A DNA stretch of 64,000 bases from an uncultured Devosia sp. (GCF_963517015.1 NZ_CAUQDV010000001.1:2424001-2488000); one strand, 5' to 3'. Shown: positions 9,008-18,323, numbered from the stretch's first letter. Numbers and translations: made by a program. Notes: generated by a model not told the origin, from the sequence alone.

Positions 9008-9447
9008 CCGCCAAACCGGCGGTCGGCCTCGTCGGCGAAGGCGCGCATGATCTCTTCCTGTTTCGCGGCAAAGGCCGGTTCGGCGACGGCGGCGATGAAG
9101 GGGTTGGAGATCTTGAAGTCGATTTCGAAGCGGACGCGGGTGCCCTGCCCTTCGGCTTCAAAGCTCCAGACCGAGTCGAGATAGGCGAAGGGGCCATCGA
9201 CGGCCTTGGCGCGGATGGTCAGGGCCTGCGAGTCGACGGTGACGCGACTGGTATAGGCCTGGGTAATCGGGCCGAAATAGAGCGTCATTTTCGCCAAGCG
9301 CACATCCGCATCGCCGGCAGCGGGGTCCTTGCGGACGTCCATTGCCTTGCAATTGGGGATGAAGCGCGGATAGTCCTCGAGATCGGCGACGATCTCGAAC
9401 ATGCGGGCTGGCAGGTGCGGCACGTGCCGCTCGAAGAAACGCTTCAT
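9004..9447 (-). CDS. type II toxin RatA/COQ10-family SRPBCC protein (ubiquinone-binding)
   Basis: 147-residue START/SRPBCC protein of the COQ10/RatA family, thought to bind ubiquinone and support respiratory chain function; in E. coli the homologue was described as an inhibitor of 70S ribosome association. The hallmark start is visible: MKRFFERHVPHLPARMFEIVADLEDYPRFIPNCKAMDV, given here only as the region of residues 1-38, followed by SVWSFEAEGQGTRVRFEIDF. Its ATG overlaps the lipA stop by one base, so it is coupled to lipA, a standard rhizobial arrangement. Nothing here supports a toxin role. Confidence 0.9.
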   Translation of the reverse strand: MKRFFERHVPHLPARMFEIVADLEDYPRFIPNCKAMDVRKDPAAGDADVRLAKMTLYFGPITQAYTSRVTVDSQALTIRAKAVDGPFAYLDSVWSFEAEGQGTRVRFEIDFKISNPFIAAVAEPAFAAKQEEIMRAFADEADRRFGG

Positions 9448-10400
9448 CAGTGACCCATCTTGGCCATGCGGGCGGCCTTGAGGCGCGCGAAGTCTTCGCC
9501 GGCATGGTGCGAAGAACGGGTCAGCGGGCTGGACGAGACCAGCGAGAAACCCTTGGCATTGGCGACCGTAGCATAGGACTTGAACTCGTCCGGCGTGACG
9601 AAACGCTGCAGCGGATAATGCTTTTTGGTCGGCTGCAGATACTGACCGATGGTCAGGAAATCGACGTCGGCGGAACGCAGGTCATCCATGAGCTGGAGCA
9701 CTTCGTTGCGCTCTTCGCCCAGACCCACCATGATGCCCGACTTGGTGAACATGGTGGGGTCCAGTTCCTTGACCTTCTGCAGAAGTCGGATGGAGTGGAA
9801 GTAGCGGGCGCCTGGGCGGACCTTGAGGTACTTCGACGGCACGGTTTCGAGATTGTGGTTGAAGACGTCGGGCTTGGCGGCCACGACGATCTCCAGCGCG
9901 CCTTCCTTGCGCAGGAAGTCCGGTGTCAGGATCTCGATGGTGGTTTTCGGGTTGAGCGCGCGGATGGCGAGGATGACGTCGGCGAAATGCTGCGCGCCGC
10001 CATCGGCCAGATCGTCACGATCCACCGAGGTGATGACGACGTGTTCGAGGCCGAGCGTATGGACGCCCTTGGCGACGTTTTCGGGCTCATTGGGATCGAG
10101 CGGTCCCGGCAGGCCGGTGCGCACGTTGCAGAAGGCGCAGGCGCGGGTGCAGATCTCGCCCATGATCATCATGGTGGCGTGCTTCTTGGACCAGCATTCC
10201 CCGATGTTGGGGCAGCCGGCTTCCTCGCAGACGGTGACGAGCTTGTTCTCGCGCACGATCTGCTGGGTTTCCTTGTAGACCGGGGAACCGGGCGCCTTGA
10301 CGCGGATCCAGTCCGGTTTGCGCAAAACCACGCTGTCGGGCCGATTGGCCTTTTCGGGGTGGCGGGGCTTCAGCGCCGAATTATCGATGAGCGTAACCAA
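9447..10400 (-). CDS. lipA: lipoyl synthase LipA
   Basis: Radical SAM enzyme inserting two sulfurs into octanoyl groups on E2 and related lipoyl domains, including those of the neighbouring pyruvate dehydrogenase. 317 residues carrying both cluster motifs: auxiliary cluster cysteines 58, 63 and 69 (CEEAGCPNIGECW) and the radical SAM CxxxCxxC at 84, 88 and 91 (CTRACAFC). The C-terminal serine that ligates the auxiliary cluster lies in the SSPLTRSSHHA motif. The apparent start is TTG at 10400 with an AGGA about 7 nt upstream; no ATG is near. It lies downstream of the pdh genes on the same strand. Confidence 0.96.
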   Translation of the reverse strand: MVTLIDNSALKPRHPEKANRPDSVVLRKPDWIRVKAPGSPVYKETQQIVRENKLVTVCEEAGCPNIGECWSKKHATMMIMGEICTRACAFCNVRTGLPGPLDPNEPENVAKGVHTLGLEHVVITSVDRDDLADGGAQHFADVILAIRALNPKTTIEILTPDFLRKEGALEIVVAAKPDVFNHNLETVPSKYLKVRPGARYFHSIRLLQKVKELDPTMFTKSGIMVGLGEERNEVLQLMDDLRSADVDFLTIGQYLQPTKKHYPLQRFVTPDEFKSYATVANAKGFSLVSSSPLTRSSHHAGEDFARLKAARMAKMGH

Positions 10401-10472
10401 TTGTGGTCCTGACTGGGCAGTGTGCCCGATATATCGCTCCAGAGAGCGGCCGGTTCAACCCGGCCATTCTGA

Positions 10473-11528
10473 TTAGCTCGTTGTCGCCTGTTGCATGATC
10501 TCGGCGATTTCCACCCAGTCGCCACCACGGGAGGCCGAGAGGATGGTCGCCTGGACCAGAGCCAGGGAATGAAGATTGTCCTCGCCAGAACTGAAACGGG
10601 CGGGAACGGCACCGCTTTCGATGACCCTGGCGATGGCGCCAAGGGTGCCGGTGCGGTCGGTGAGTTCAACGGGCGCAAGGTCGAAGGGCACGGGTTCCTG
10701 GTCGCGTTCGCGCAGGCTCAGCTTGTCGGGGCCAGCCTTACCCATGAAGTGATCGCGCGAGCTCCAGATGATCTCGCCTTCCGAGCAATCCATGGTCCAT
10801 TCGCCCGCCCATGGCGTGACCGGGCCAGAGCTCATCCAGGAGCCGCGATAAGAGACGATGGTGCCCTTTTCGAACTCCAGCGTCGCCACACCGATCGGGT
10901 GATGGCCGAAGGGGCTGGCGGCGGGATTCCAGGTGCGGCAGGAGACGCGCTTGGGCTCGTCGCCGAGCACCATCCGCATCAGGTCGAAATGGTGAATCGA
11001 CATGTCGGCCAGCAGCGGATCGGGCATGTCCCAATAGCGATAGCCCTGCGACGGCGCGTGGCGGCGGAAGTCGATATTGACGAGGTTCACCGGACCGAAC
11101 CGTTGCGCGCCGATGAGTTCGGCAGCAGCAATCGGGGCGGGCTGGAAGCGGTAGTTCTGCGACACCATCAGCACGCGACCATTGGCGCGGGCCAGCTCGA
11201 CCAGTTCCTTGGCCTGGCCGATGGTCGAGGCAAAGGGCTTTTCGACGAGGACATTGAGGCCAAGTTCGAGGCAGCGCCTGACCACCGGGTAATGGGCCTC
11301 GGTGCGCAGGGTGCAGATGGCGAGGTCGATCTCGAGCCCCTTGACCGCCTCTTCAAGGCTCAGGAAGCAGCGCTTGTCCTCGACGCCCAGCTCGGTCTGG
11401 ACGCGCTTGATGGCCTCGGGATTGCTATCCACATAGCCCACCATGTGAATGTTGGGAACTTTGGGGATAACGTCCTTGGTCCAGCTGAATCCCCAGTGTC
11501 CCAGGCCGACCTGGATCGCCTTGACCAT
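10473..11528 (-). CDS. Gfo/Idh/MocA-family NAD(P)-dependent oxidoreductase
   Basis: 351-residue oxidoreductase probably acting on a sugar, inositol or related polyol. An N-terminal Rossmann fold (QVGLGHWGFSWTKDVIP) precedes the family motif EKPFAS near residue 100 and a C-terminal alpha/beta substrate domain with DMSIHHFDLMR, which contains the catalytic-region histidines. The ATG at 11526-11528 has a good AAAGGAG site 9 nt upstream; ORF sequence before it (to 11567) is not family-like. It separates lipA from the pdh operon and is followed upstream by a REP-like element, so it looks like an insertion in an otherwise conserved lipoate/pyruvate cluster. Substrate unknown. Confidence 0.88.
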   Translation of the reverse strand: MVKAIQVGLGHWGFSWTKDVIPKVPNIHMVGYVDSNPEAIKRVQTELGVEDKRCFLSLEEAVKGLEIDLAICTLRTEAHYPVVRRCLELGLNVLVEKPFASTIGQAKELVELARANGRVLMVSQNYRFQPAPIAAAELIGAQRFGPVNLVNIDFRRHAPSQGYRYWDMPDPLLADMSIHHFDLMRMVLGDEPKRVSCRTWNPAASPFGHHPIGVATLEFEKGTIVSYRGSWMSSGPVTPWAGEWTMDCSEGEIIWSSRDHFMGKAGPDKLSLRERDQEPVPFDLAPVELTDRTGTLGAIARVIESGAVPARFSSGEDNLHSLALVQATILSASRGGDWVEIAEIMQQATTS

Positions 11529-11609
11529 GTGGATAACTCCTTTGTTCTGTCCTCGAAACGCCCGCACGGAGCGTTGTTCGGACTTTCACTGAGACTACCG
11601 CCCTCACAG

Positions 11610-11740
11610 TGTCACCCCGGCCTTGAGCCGGGGCCCATCTTGAGATCGCTCCACGGCCGCAAGGTGCTTGCGGCTCATCGACCGACCTGGCGGCTGTTCA
11701 CACATCTCGGGATGGGTCCCGGCTCAAGGCCGGGATGACA
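11610..11740. repeat. REP-like paired palindromic intergenic element (about 130 bp)
   Basis: Two copies of a 30-nt palindromic unit in inverted orientation at 11610-11639 and 11711-11740, differing at two positions. Each unit contains the self-complementary core CCCGGC-CTTGA-GCCGGG (variant at the edges). The 70-bp spacer shows no gene. Such paired palindromes are the form of REP/BIME or RIME-like elements common in rhizobial intergenic DNA. It lies between lpdA and the Gfo/Idh gene and could act as a transcript end or 3' stabiliser for the pdh mRNA. Confidence 0.8.
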
Positions 11741-11775
11741 TCGAGAATGGGGTGAGGCCGTAGCAAATCCTGTCG

Positions 11776-13215
11776 TCAGATATTCAGCGCGCGGCCGTAA
11801 GCGTCGAGCACGGATTCCTTCATCGACTCGCTAAGGGTCGGATGCGGGAAGATGGTGTGGATCAGCTCTTCCTCGGTGGTTTCGAGGTTCATGGCGATGA
11901 CGAAGCCCTGGATCAGCTCGGTGACTTCGGCGCCGACCATGTGAGCACCCAGCAGTTCGCCCGTCTTTGCGTCGAAAATGGTCTTCACCAGACCATCGGG
12001 CTCACCCAGCGCAATGGCCTTGCCATTGCCGATGAAGGGGAAGCGGCCGACCTTGATTTCGCGACCGGCTTCCTTGGCCTTGGCTTCGGTCAGACCGACG
12101 GAGGCAACCTGCGGCTCGCAATAAGTGCAGCCGGGGACCTTGGTCTTGTCGAGGCCGTGGACCTTGAGACCGGCGATCTTTTCGACGGTGATGACGGCTT
12201 CATGCTCGGCCTTGTGGGCCAGCATGGGCGGGCCGGCGACGTCGCCAATGGCCCAGATGCCGTCGACATTGGTCTTGCCATAGCCATCGATGACGATGGC
12301 GCCACGATCGGTCTTGACGCCGACCGTCTCGAGGCCGAGGCCTTCGATGTTGCACTGCACGCCGACAGCCGAGATCAGCTTGTCGCCGGCTACCTGCTGC
12401 TTGTCGCCATTCTTGAGTTCGACATGGGCCACGACGCCGTCCTTGGTCTTTTCGACCTTGGCGACCTTGGCATCGGTCAGGATCTTGATGCCGCGCTTTT
12501 CGAGACGCTTGCGGGCCAGACCGGCGATCTCCGCATCCTCGACCGGCATGATCTGCGGAAGCAGTTCGATGATGGTCACTTCGGCGCCCATGGAGCGGTA
12601 GAAGGAGGCAAACTCGACGCCGATGGCGCCCGAACCCATGACGACCAGCGACTTGGGCATGGCGGCCGGCTTCATGGCCTCGAAGTAGGTCCAGATCTTA
12701 TCGCCATCGGGCTCAATGCCCGGCAGGACGCGCGGACGGGCGCCGGTGGCGATGATGATGTTTTTGGCCTTGTAGGTGCCCTCGCCCAGCGCATTCTTGG
12801 GTGGCGGAACCTGCGGCTGCTGGATGGTCTTCTTGGTGGGCGCGACCTTGACCTCGCCCTTGCCGGTGATGACGGCTTCGCCCCAGATGGTGTCGATCTT
12901 GTTCTTCTTCATGAGGAACTGGACGCCATTGTTCATCTGCGCGGCAATGGCGCGCGAGCGCTTGACCACGCCGTCGAGATCGACGCTGAACTTTTCGGCC
13001 ACGAGGCCATAGTCCTTGGCATGGGTCATGTGGCCGTAGATTTCGGCCGAGCGCAGCAGTGCCTTGGTCGGAATGCAGCCCCAGTTGGAGCAGATGCCAG
13101 CCATATGCTCGCGCTCGATGATGCCCACCTTCATGCCGAGCTGCGCGCCGCGAATGGCGGCCACATAGCCGCCCGGGCCGGCGCCGATGACGAGAAGGTC
13201 GTATTGGTCAGCCAT
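11776..13215 (-). CDS. lpdA: dihydrolipoyl dehydrogenase (E3)
   Basis: FAD enzyme reoxidising dihydrolipoamide on the pyruvate dehydrogenase E2 and passing electrons to NAD. 479 residues: FAD dinucleotide fold GAGPGGYVAAI at 10-20, redox disulfide CSNWGC around residues 42-47, NAD-binding GSGAIGVEFASFY, second FAD motif IWAIGDVAG, and the C-terminal base motif HPTLSE. The ATG at 13213-13215 is unambiguous. As is common in rhizobia, an SGNH hydrolase lies between E2 and E3 and all read in the same direction, so the gene is likely part of the pdh operon. Confidence 0.97.
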   Translation of the reverse strand: MADQYDLLVIGAGPGGYVAAIRGAQLGMKVGIIEREHMAGICSNWGCIPTKALLRSAEIYGHMTHAKDYGLVAEKFSVDLDGVVKRSRAIAAQMNNGVQFLMKKNKIDTIWGEAVITGKGEVKVAPTKKTIQQPQVPPPKNALGEGTYKAKNIIIATGARPRVLPGIEPDGDKIWTYFEAMKPAAMPKSLVVMGSGAIGVEFASFYRSMGAEVTIIELLPQIMPVEDAEIAGLARKRLEKRGIKILTDAKVAKVEKTKDGVVAHVELKNGDKQQVAGDKLISAVGVQCNIEGLGLETVGVKTDRGAIVIDGYGKTNVDGIWAIGDVAGPPMLAHKAEHEAVITVEKIAGLKVHGLDKTKVPGCTYCEPQVASVGLTEAKAKEAGREIKVGRFPFIGNGKAIALGEPDGLVKTIFDAKTGELLGAHMVGAEVTELIQGFVIAMNLETTEEELIHTIFPHPTLSESMKESVLDAYGRALNI

Positions 13216-13245
13216 TTGGGCCTCCAGTAAGTCGAAACGGGTGGG

Positions 13246-13893
13246 TCAGAGACCCAGAATGGATTTGACGACGGGGATCAGCCCCGTGCCGATGGCGCGT
13301 GTATTGGCGGGATCGAGATGGACGCCGTCGGCAATGTCTGCATGAGCGACAGTCGCGGCATCGTAGAAATGGGCGCCGTATTCCTGGGCCCGCGTGCGGT
13401 AGTAGCCGGCCATGAGCGTGGATTCCGCGATAGCAGCTTCGCCACCGAAGTGGATGCCCATTTCGGCATGTTTGGTCGCCACCAGATGTGGCGGGCTAAC
13501 GATCAGGATTTCCGGCTGGGTTTCGCCGGGATTGACGAAATGACCACGCACGATCTGGATCAGCTTGCGAATGCCATAGGAGGCGGTGATCGCGCGGCCG
13601 TGGATGGCGGGCTTGAGATCGTTGGAGCCCAGCATCAGGATGACGAGATCGAGCGGCTTGTGAGTATCGAGCAGCACCGGCAGGATGCGGGCGCCGTTGC
13701 GATCCGAGGAGGCCGAACCGTCGTCGAAGGCCGTGGTGCGACCACCCAGACCCTCGGCAAAGACGCGGGCGCGACCATCGAGCCCCTGTTCGAGAACAGA
13801 GGGCCAGCGGTTCTCATAGGCGTGCCGCAGCCCATTGGGCTGCGGATTGGCGCCGTAAGTCAGGCTGTCGCCATAGGCGAGGATGGTCTTCAT
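13246..13893 (-). CDS. SGNH/GDSL-family hydrolase (arylesterase-like)
   Basis: 215-residue serine hydrolase of the SGNH superfamily. Block I is AYGDSLTYG with catalytic Ser9 or nearby; block III is MLGSNDL with the oxyanion Asn; block V is DGVHLD with the Asp-His pair. There is no signal peptide, so it is cytoplasmic. It sits between pdhC and lpdA with short gaps (12 and 30 nt). The position is conserved in rhizobial pdh operons, which suggests a link to acyl or lipoyl metabolism, but the substrate is unknown. Confidence 0.88.
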   Translation of the reverse strand: MKTILAYGDSLTYGANPQPNGLRHAYENRWPSVLEQGLDGRARVFAEGLGGRTTAFDDGSASSDRNGARILPVLLDTHKPLDLVILMLGSNDLKPAIHGRAITASYGIRKLIQIVRGHFVNPGETQPEILIVSPPHLVATKHAEMGIHFGGEAAIAESTLMAGYYRTRAQEYGAHFYDAATVAHADIADGVHLDPANTRAIGTGLIPVVKSILGL

Positions 13894-13905
13894 GCGCCCT
13901 GCCCC

Positions 13906-15255
13906 TTAGGCCAGCATCATCACCGGGTTTTCGATCAGGCTCTTGAAGACGCCGAGCACTTCCGCACCCAGGGCGCCATCGACGGCGCGATGGTCGACCG
14001 AGAGGGTCACGGTCATGAACTGGGCGGTCTTGACCTGGCCCTTGTCGGCATAGACGCGTTCTTCGCCGGCACCGACCGCGAGGATCGTGCCGTGCGGCGG
14101 GTTGATGACGGCGGCGAATTCGCGAATGCCGAACATGCCGAGGTTGGAGACCGAGGAGGAGCCGCCCTGATACTCATGCGGGGCAAGCTTCTTGGACTTG
14201 GCGCGGCCGGCCAGGTCCTTGACCTCGTCGGAAATCTGGCGAAGCGTCTTGGTGTCGGCAGCCTTGACCACGGGGGTGAAGAGGCCGCCGGGCACGGAGA
14301 CGGCCACGGCCACATCCGAACGCTTGTGGTAGAGGATCGAGTCGCCGGCCCAGGTGGCATTGGCCATGGGCACGCGCTGCAGCGCCACAGCCCAGGCCTT
14401 CATGACGAAGTCATTGACCGAAAGCTTGTATTCCGGCTTGCCGTCCTTGGACTTTGGCGCGAGCGCATTGATCTGCTCGCGGGCTGCCATCAGCGCGTCG
14501 ATCTTGCAATCGAGCGTGAGGTAGAAATGCGGCACGGTCTGCTTGGACTCGGTGAGGCGCGCCGCCACGACCTTGCGCATGCCATCGTTGGGGACCAGCT
14601 CGTAGGAGCCTTCCTCGTAGAGCCCGATGACCTGGTTCTTGCTCATGCCGGTCGGCGCGGCAGCGCCGGCGGCCGGTGCCGATGCGGCGGCCTTGAGCGA
14701 AGTCTTGCCCGACTTGGCGGCTTCGACGTCGGACTTGACGACGCGGCCCTTGGGACCGGTTCCCGAAATGGCGGCGACATCAATGCCCGCTTCCTTGGCG
14801 AGACGACGGGCCAGCGGCGAGGCGAAAACCTTGCCGCCTTCCGACTTGGCGGGGGCAGCAGCAGGCTTGGCTGCAGCGGGAGCGCTGGAGCCAGAGTTGG
14901 CATTGGCCGCGGGCGCCGGAGCGGATTCGGCCTTGGGCGCTTCGGCGGGCTTGGGAGCCTCGGCAGCCTTTGGTGCTTCAGCCTTGGGCGCGGCGACGGC
15001 GCTGGCGTCCTCGCCCTCCTGCAGCAGGACGGCGATGACGGCATTGACCTTCACATTGTCCGTGCCTTCGGCGACCATGATCTTGCCGATCTTGCCTTCG
15101 TCGACGGCTTCGACTTCCATCGTGGCCTTGTCGGTCTCGATTTCGGCGATGACGTCACCGGAGGAGACCGAGTCGCCTTCCTTGACGTGCCACTTGGCGA
15201 GCTTGCCCTCTTCCATCGTCGGAGAGAGCGCCGGCATGGTGATATCGATTGGCAT
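13906..15255 (-). CDS. pdhC: pyruvate dehydrogenase E2, dihydrolipoamide acetyltransferase
   Basis: Core acetyltransferase of the pyruvate dehydrogenase complex. 449 residues: one lipoyl domain at about 1-80 with the lipoylated lysine in ETDKATMEV; an Ala/Pro/Lys-rich flexible linker; a peripheral subunit-binding domain (ASPLARRLAKEAGID, GPKGRVVKSDVEA) around 145-185; and a catalytic domain ending in DHRAVDGALGAEVL, which carries the active-site HRxxDG motif. Twelve nt separate it from pdhB. The single lipoyl domain is the usual alphaproteobacterial form. Confidence 0.97.
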   Translation of the reverse strand: MPIDITMPALSPTMEEGKLAKWHVKEGDSVSSGDVIAEIETDKATMEVEAVDEGKIGKIMVAEGTDNVKVNAVIAVLLQEGEDASAVAAPKAEAPKAAEAPKPAEAPKAESAPAPAANANSGSSAPAAAKPAAAPAKSEGGKVFASPLARRLAKEAGIDVAAISGTGPKGRVVKSDVEAAKSGKTSLKAAASAPAAGAAAPTGMSKNQVIGLYEEGSYELVPNDGMRKVVAARLTESKQTVPHFYLTLDCKIDALMAAREQINALAPKSKDGKPEYKLSVNDFVMKAWAVALQRVPMANATWAGDSILYHKRSDVAVAVSVPGGLFTPVVKAADTKTLRQISDEVKDLAGRAKSKKLAPHEYQGGSSSVSNLGMFGIREFAAVINPPHGTILAVGAGEERVYADKGQVKTAQFMTVTLSVDHRAVDGALGAEVLGVFKSLIENPVMMLA

Positions 15256-15266
15256 CCCGGTTCTCC

Positions 15267-16655
15267 TTACGAGCGGTAGGTCACGGCGTTGACGGCCGCG
15301 ATCACTTCATCGACGTTGGGCAAAGCCAGCTTTTCGAGGTTGGCGGCATAGGGCATGGGCACATCCTTGCCGGTGACGCGCATGACGGGCGCATCGAGAT
15401 AATCGAAGGCCTGTTCCATGACGCGGGCCGAGAGTTCGGCGCCAATACCGCCCTGCGGCCAGCCTTCTTCAACAGTGACAAGGCGGCCGGTCTTCTTGAC
15501 CGACTCGATGACGGTGTCGCTGTCGAGCGGGCGCAGGGTGCGCAGGTCGATCAATTCGACATCGACGCCGGCTGCAACCAGCTTTTCGGTGGCCTGCGTG
15601 GCGTAGCGCATGCCCATCGAGAAGGAGACGATGGTCACGTCGGCACCCTTGCGAGCGATGCGGGCCTTGCCGATCGGCAGCAGGAAATCATCGACCTTGG
15701 GCACGAGGCCGGTCGAGCCGTAGAGGATTTCGTTTTCGAGGAAGACGACCGGGTTCGGCGACCGGATGGCCGACTTCAGCAGGCCCTTGGCGTCGGCGGC
15801 GCTATAGGGCGCGATGACGGTGAGGCCGGGAACGTGGCTATACCAGGATGAGTAGTCCTGCGAGTGCTGGGCGCCGACGCGAGCCGCCGGGCCGTTGGGG
15901 CCGCGGAAGACCATGGGTGCGGTGACCTGGCCACCGGACATGTAAAGCTGCTTGGCAGCCGAGTTGATGATCTGGTCGATCGCCTGCATGGCGAAGTTCC
16001 AGGTCATGAATTCGACGATCGGCTTGAGGCCGGCAAAGGCGGCGCCGACAGCGAGACCGGCAAAGCCATGCTCGGTGATCGGGGTGTCGATGACGCGCTG
16101 GGGACCGAATTCCTGCAGCAGGCCCTGGGTGATCTTGTAGGCACCCTGATATTCGGCGACTTCTTCACCCATGATGAAGACGTCCTTGTCGCGGCGCAGC
16201 TCCTCGGCCATGGCTTCGTTCAGCGCCTGGCGGACGGTCATTTCGACCATTTCCACGCCTTCGGGCAGATCGGGGTCGCTATCGGCCTGGAACTTCGGCG
16301 CTGCGGGCACGGATGCCTGCGACGGCGCAGCTTCGGCAGCCTTTTCAGCGGCGACGACAGGCGCCTCGGCAGGCTCGGGAGCGGTCTTGGCGACCGGCGC
16401 AGCACCAGCCTCCTCGCCTTCGCCAAGCACCAGAGCGATCGGGGTGTTGACCTTGACGCCCTCGGTGCCTTCTTCGATCAGCAGTTCCTTGACCACGCCT
16501 TCATCGACCGACTCGACTTCCATGGTCGCCTTGTCGGTTTCGATTTCGGCCAGCACGTCGCCAGACTTGACGGTATCGCCAACCTTGACCAGCCACTTGC
16601 TCAGCTTGCCCTCTTCCATGGTGGGCGACAGCGCAGGCATCAGGATTTGGGGCAT
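15267..16655 (-). CDS. pdhB: pyruvate dehydrogenase E1 beta with N-terminal lipoyl domain
   Basis: Beta subunit of the heterotetrameric pyruvate decarboxylase component. 462 residues: residues 1-80 form a lipoyl domain (ETDKATMEVES), followed by an Ala/Pro-rich linker (about 85-130) and the transketolase-like domain starting near MTVRQALNEAMAEEL. GEEVAEYQGAYKITQGL and HSQDYSSWYSHVPG are typical E1 beta motifs. The lipoyl fusion to E1 beta is a known feature of alphaproteobacterial and mitochondrial-like complexes and gives the complex lipoyl groups on two components. A 135-nt gap separates it from pdhA. Confidence 0.97.
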   Translation of the reverse strand: MPQILMPALSPTMEEGKLSKWLVKVGDTVKSGDVLAEIETDKATMEVESVDEGVVKELLIEEGTEGVKVNTPIALVLGEGEEAGAAPVAKTAPEPAEAPVVAAEKAAEAAPSQASVPAAPKFQADSDPDLPEGVEMVEMTVRQALNEAMAEELRRDKDVFIMGEEVAEYQGAYKITQGLLQEFGPQRVIDTPITEHGFAGLAVGAAFAGLKPIVEFMTWNFAMQAIDQIINSAAKQLYMSGGQVTAPMVFRGPNGPAARVGAQHSQDYSSWYSHVPGLTVIAPYSAADAKGLLKSAIRSPNPVVFLENEILYGSTGLVPKVDDFLLPIGKARIARKGADVTIVSFSMGMRYATQATEKLVAAGVDVELIDLRTLRPLDSDTVIESVKKTGRLVTVEEGWPQGGIGAELSARVMEQAFDYLDAPVMRVTGKDVPMPYAANLEKLALPNVDEVIAAVNAVTYRS

Positions 16656-16790
16656 ATCAGCTCTCCAGGATTTTCTTGTCGCCGGGCATAAGAGCCACGC
16701 GGCGCAGATCAGAACAGGTGTTGCAGAAACGTAGAGAAGAGCGCCCGTCCGTGATCGTTGCGATCGTGAACATGGCGCTCATTTTCTGTC

Positions 16791-17810
16791 TCAGGCGCTA
16801 ATGGTGATGTCGGTCCAGAGCTCGGCAGCATCGGGCTCGGCATCATTGGTGGCGAAATCGGCAGCTTCGGTGACGATGGCGCGGATGTCGCTTTCGATCT
16901 TCTTGAGCTCTTCCTCGGTCAGCACACCACCATCGAGCAGACGCGCCTTGACCTGTTCGATCGGGTCGCGCTCCTGACGATACTTGGTCACTTCGTCCTT
17001 GGAGCGGTACTTCGCCGGATCGGACATGGAGTGACCACGATAGCGGTAGGTCAGCATTTCGAGGATGAACGGGCCCTTGCCGGAGCGGGCATGTTCGATG
17101 GCGCGCTTGGCGGCATCATAGACCATGCGAACGTCCATGCCGTCGACCTGCTCGCCCGGAATGTCGAAGGACGCGCCGCGCATGGAGAAATCGGTGGTGG
17201 CTGCAGCACGCTCAATGGAAGTGCCCATGGCGTATTTGTTGTTTTCGATGATGAAAACGACGGGCAGGTTCCACAGCTTGGCCATGTTGAAGGTCTCGTA
17301 GACCTGGCCCTGGTTGGCAGCGCCGTCGCCGAAATAGGCAAGCGAGACAGAGTTGTCGCCCTTGTACTTGGCTGCGAAGGCGAGGCCTGCGCCAAGCGAA
17401 ACCTGGGCGCCGACGATGCCGTTGCCGCCGTAGAACTTGTGCTCGTTGGAGAACATGTGCATCGAGCCGCCCTTGCCTTTCGACAGGCCGCCCTGGCGGC
17501 CGGTGAGCTCGGCCATGACGCCCTTGGGGTCGAGGCCCATGACCAGCATGTGGCCGTGGTCACGATAACCGGTGATCTGGGCGTCCTTGCCCTTCTCGCT
17601 GGCCATGGTGATGCCGGTCACGACGGCTTCCTGACCAATATAGAGGTGGCAGAAACCACCGATCAGGCCCATGCCATACATCTGGCCGGCCTTTTCTTCG
17701 AAACGCCGGATGAGCAGCATTTCGCGGTAGGCCTCGAGCTCCTGCTCTTTGGTCAATTCGGGAATGTTGGATTGCGTCTTGGCCTTGGTGGCCACAGCTG
17801 TACGCGCCAT
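16791..17810 (-). CDS. pdhA: pyruvate dehydrogenase E1 alpha
   Basis: TPP-dependent decarboxylating subunit, first gene of the pdh operon. 339 residues with the TPP motif GDGAANQGQVYETFNMA, followed by IIENNKYAMGTS, and the phosphorylation-loop region YRYRGHSMSDP. The ATG at 17808-17810 (MARTAVATK) has GGAG 10 nt upstream; the frame stays open to 17885 but that part is not family-like. The 114-nt gap upstream, towards ftsB, is the most likely place for the operon promoter, though I could not identify clear -35/-10 boxes. Confidence 0.97.
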   Translation of the reverse strand: MARTAVATKAKTQSNIPELTKEQELEAYREMLLIRRFEEKAGQMYGMGLIGGFCHLYIGQEAVVTGITMASEKGKDAQITGYRDHGHMLVMGLDPKGVMAELTGRQGGLSKGKGGSMHMFSNEHKFYGGNGIVGAQVSLGAGLAFAAKYKGDNSVSLAYFGDGAANQGQVYETFNMAKLWNLPVVFIIENNKYAMGTSIERAAATTDFSMRGASFDIPGEQVDGMDVRMVYDAAKRAIEHARSGKGPFILEMLTYRYRGHSMSDPAKYRSKDEVTKYRQERDPIEQVKARLLDGGVLTEEELKKIESDIRAIVTEAADFATNDAEPDAAELWTDITISA

Positions 17811-17924
17811 TGAAACGCTCCGCGAGGAAATGGGTTTGCTGCCTGGCCCGATCTGGCCACATATCCATAGCATAAAGCAAGGCAATGGCAGAAAGCAATG
17901 CCCGCGCGCGCAGTCAAACCCGCG

Positions 17925-18323
17925 CTAGAGGATTGAATCTGCTCGCAAAAGATCAGTTAACTGATCTTGGGGTAATTCTTCGAATTTACCGGAAAGTGGT
18001 TTACCGGACGTGGGGTCGACCATGACGATAACGTCGTCTGCGTTTGCCATGTTCAGCAAAGCGCGCGCCCGTTCGGTCACGATATCAGGATCAAGCCGCC
18101 GCGTATCCATCAGCGTCGCGCGATGGCTATAGGCGTCAATCTCGGCCTGCAGGGCCGCCGAGCGCGCCTTGAGCTGATCGATGTCGAGCAGGATTTGCGT
18201 GCGATTCTCGATGCCGAACTGTCCGTCGATGGCGGAGAAGCCCAGATAGGCCTGAAAACCGAGCAGAGCAACGGTCATCGCCAAGGGGCGCCAGATAGCA
18301 GGGCGTTTGAGACGGGTGGGCAT
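17925..18323 (-). CDS. ftsB: FtsB/DivIC-family septum formation protein
   Basis: 132-residue bitopic membrane protein of the FtsB/DivIC family, part of the FtsQLB divisome subcomplex. A short basic N-terminus is followed by one hydrophobic segment (about residues 14-33), then a coiled coil (NRTQILLDIDQLKARSAALQ region, about 40-65) and the conserved tail with ERARALLNMANADDVIV. The ATG at 18321-18323 (MPTRLKRP) fits the family; upstream open frame to 18485 is unlikely to be coding. It lies just upstream of pdhA, the usual rhizobial position. Confidence 0.9.
   Translation of the reverse strand: MPTRLKRPAIWRPLAMTVALLGFQAYLGFSAIDGQFGIENRTQILLDIDQLKARSAALQAEIDAYSHRATLMDTRRLDPDIVTERARALLNMANADDVIVMVDPTSGKPLSGKFEELPQDQLTDLLRADSIL

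Noticed and set aside
9004..9447. Treating the SRPBCC gene as a RatA toxin of a toxin-antitoxin pair
   Set aside because: No RatB partner; coupled to lipA and consistent with a ubiquinone-binding housekeeping role.
13318..15279. 653-codon plus-strand open frame opposite pdhC
   Set aside because: Gly/Arg-rich shadow of the E2 linker and catalytic domain.
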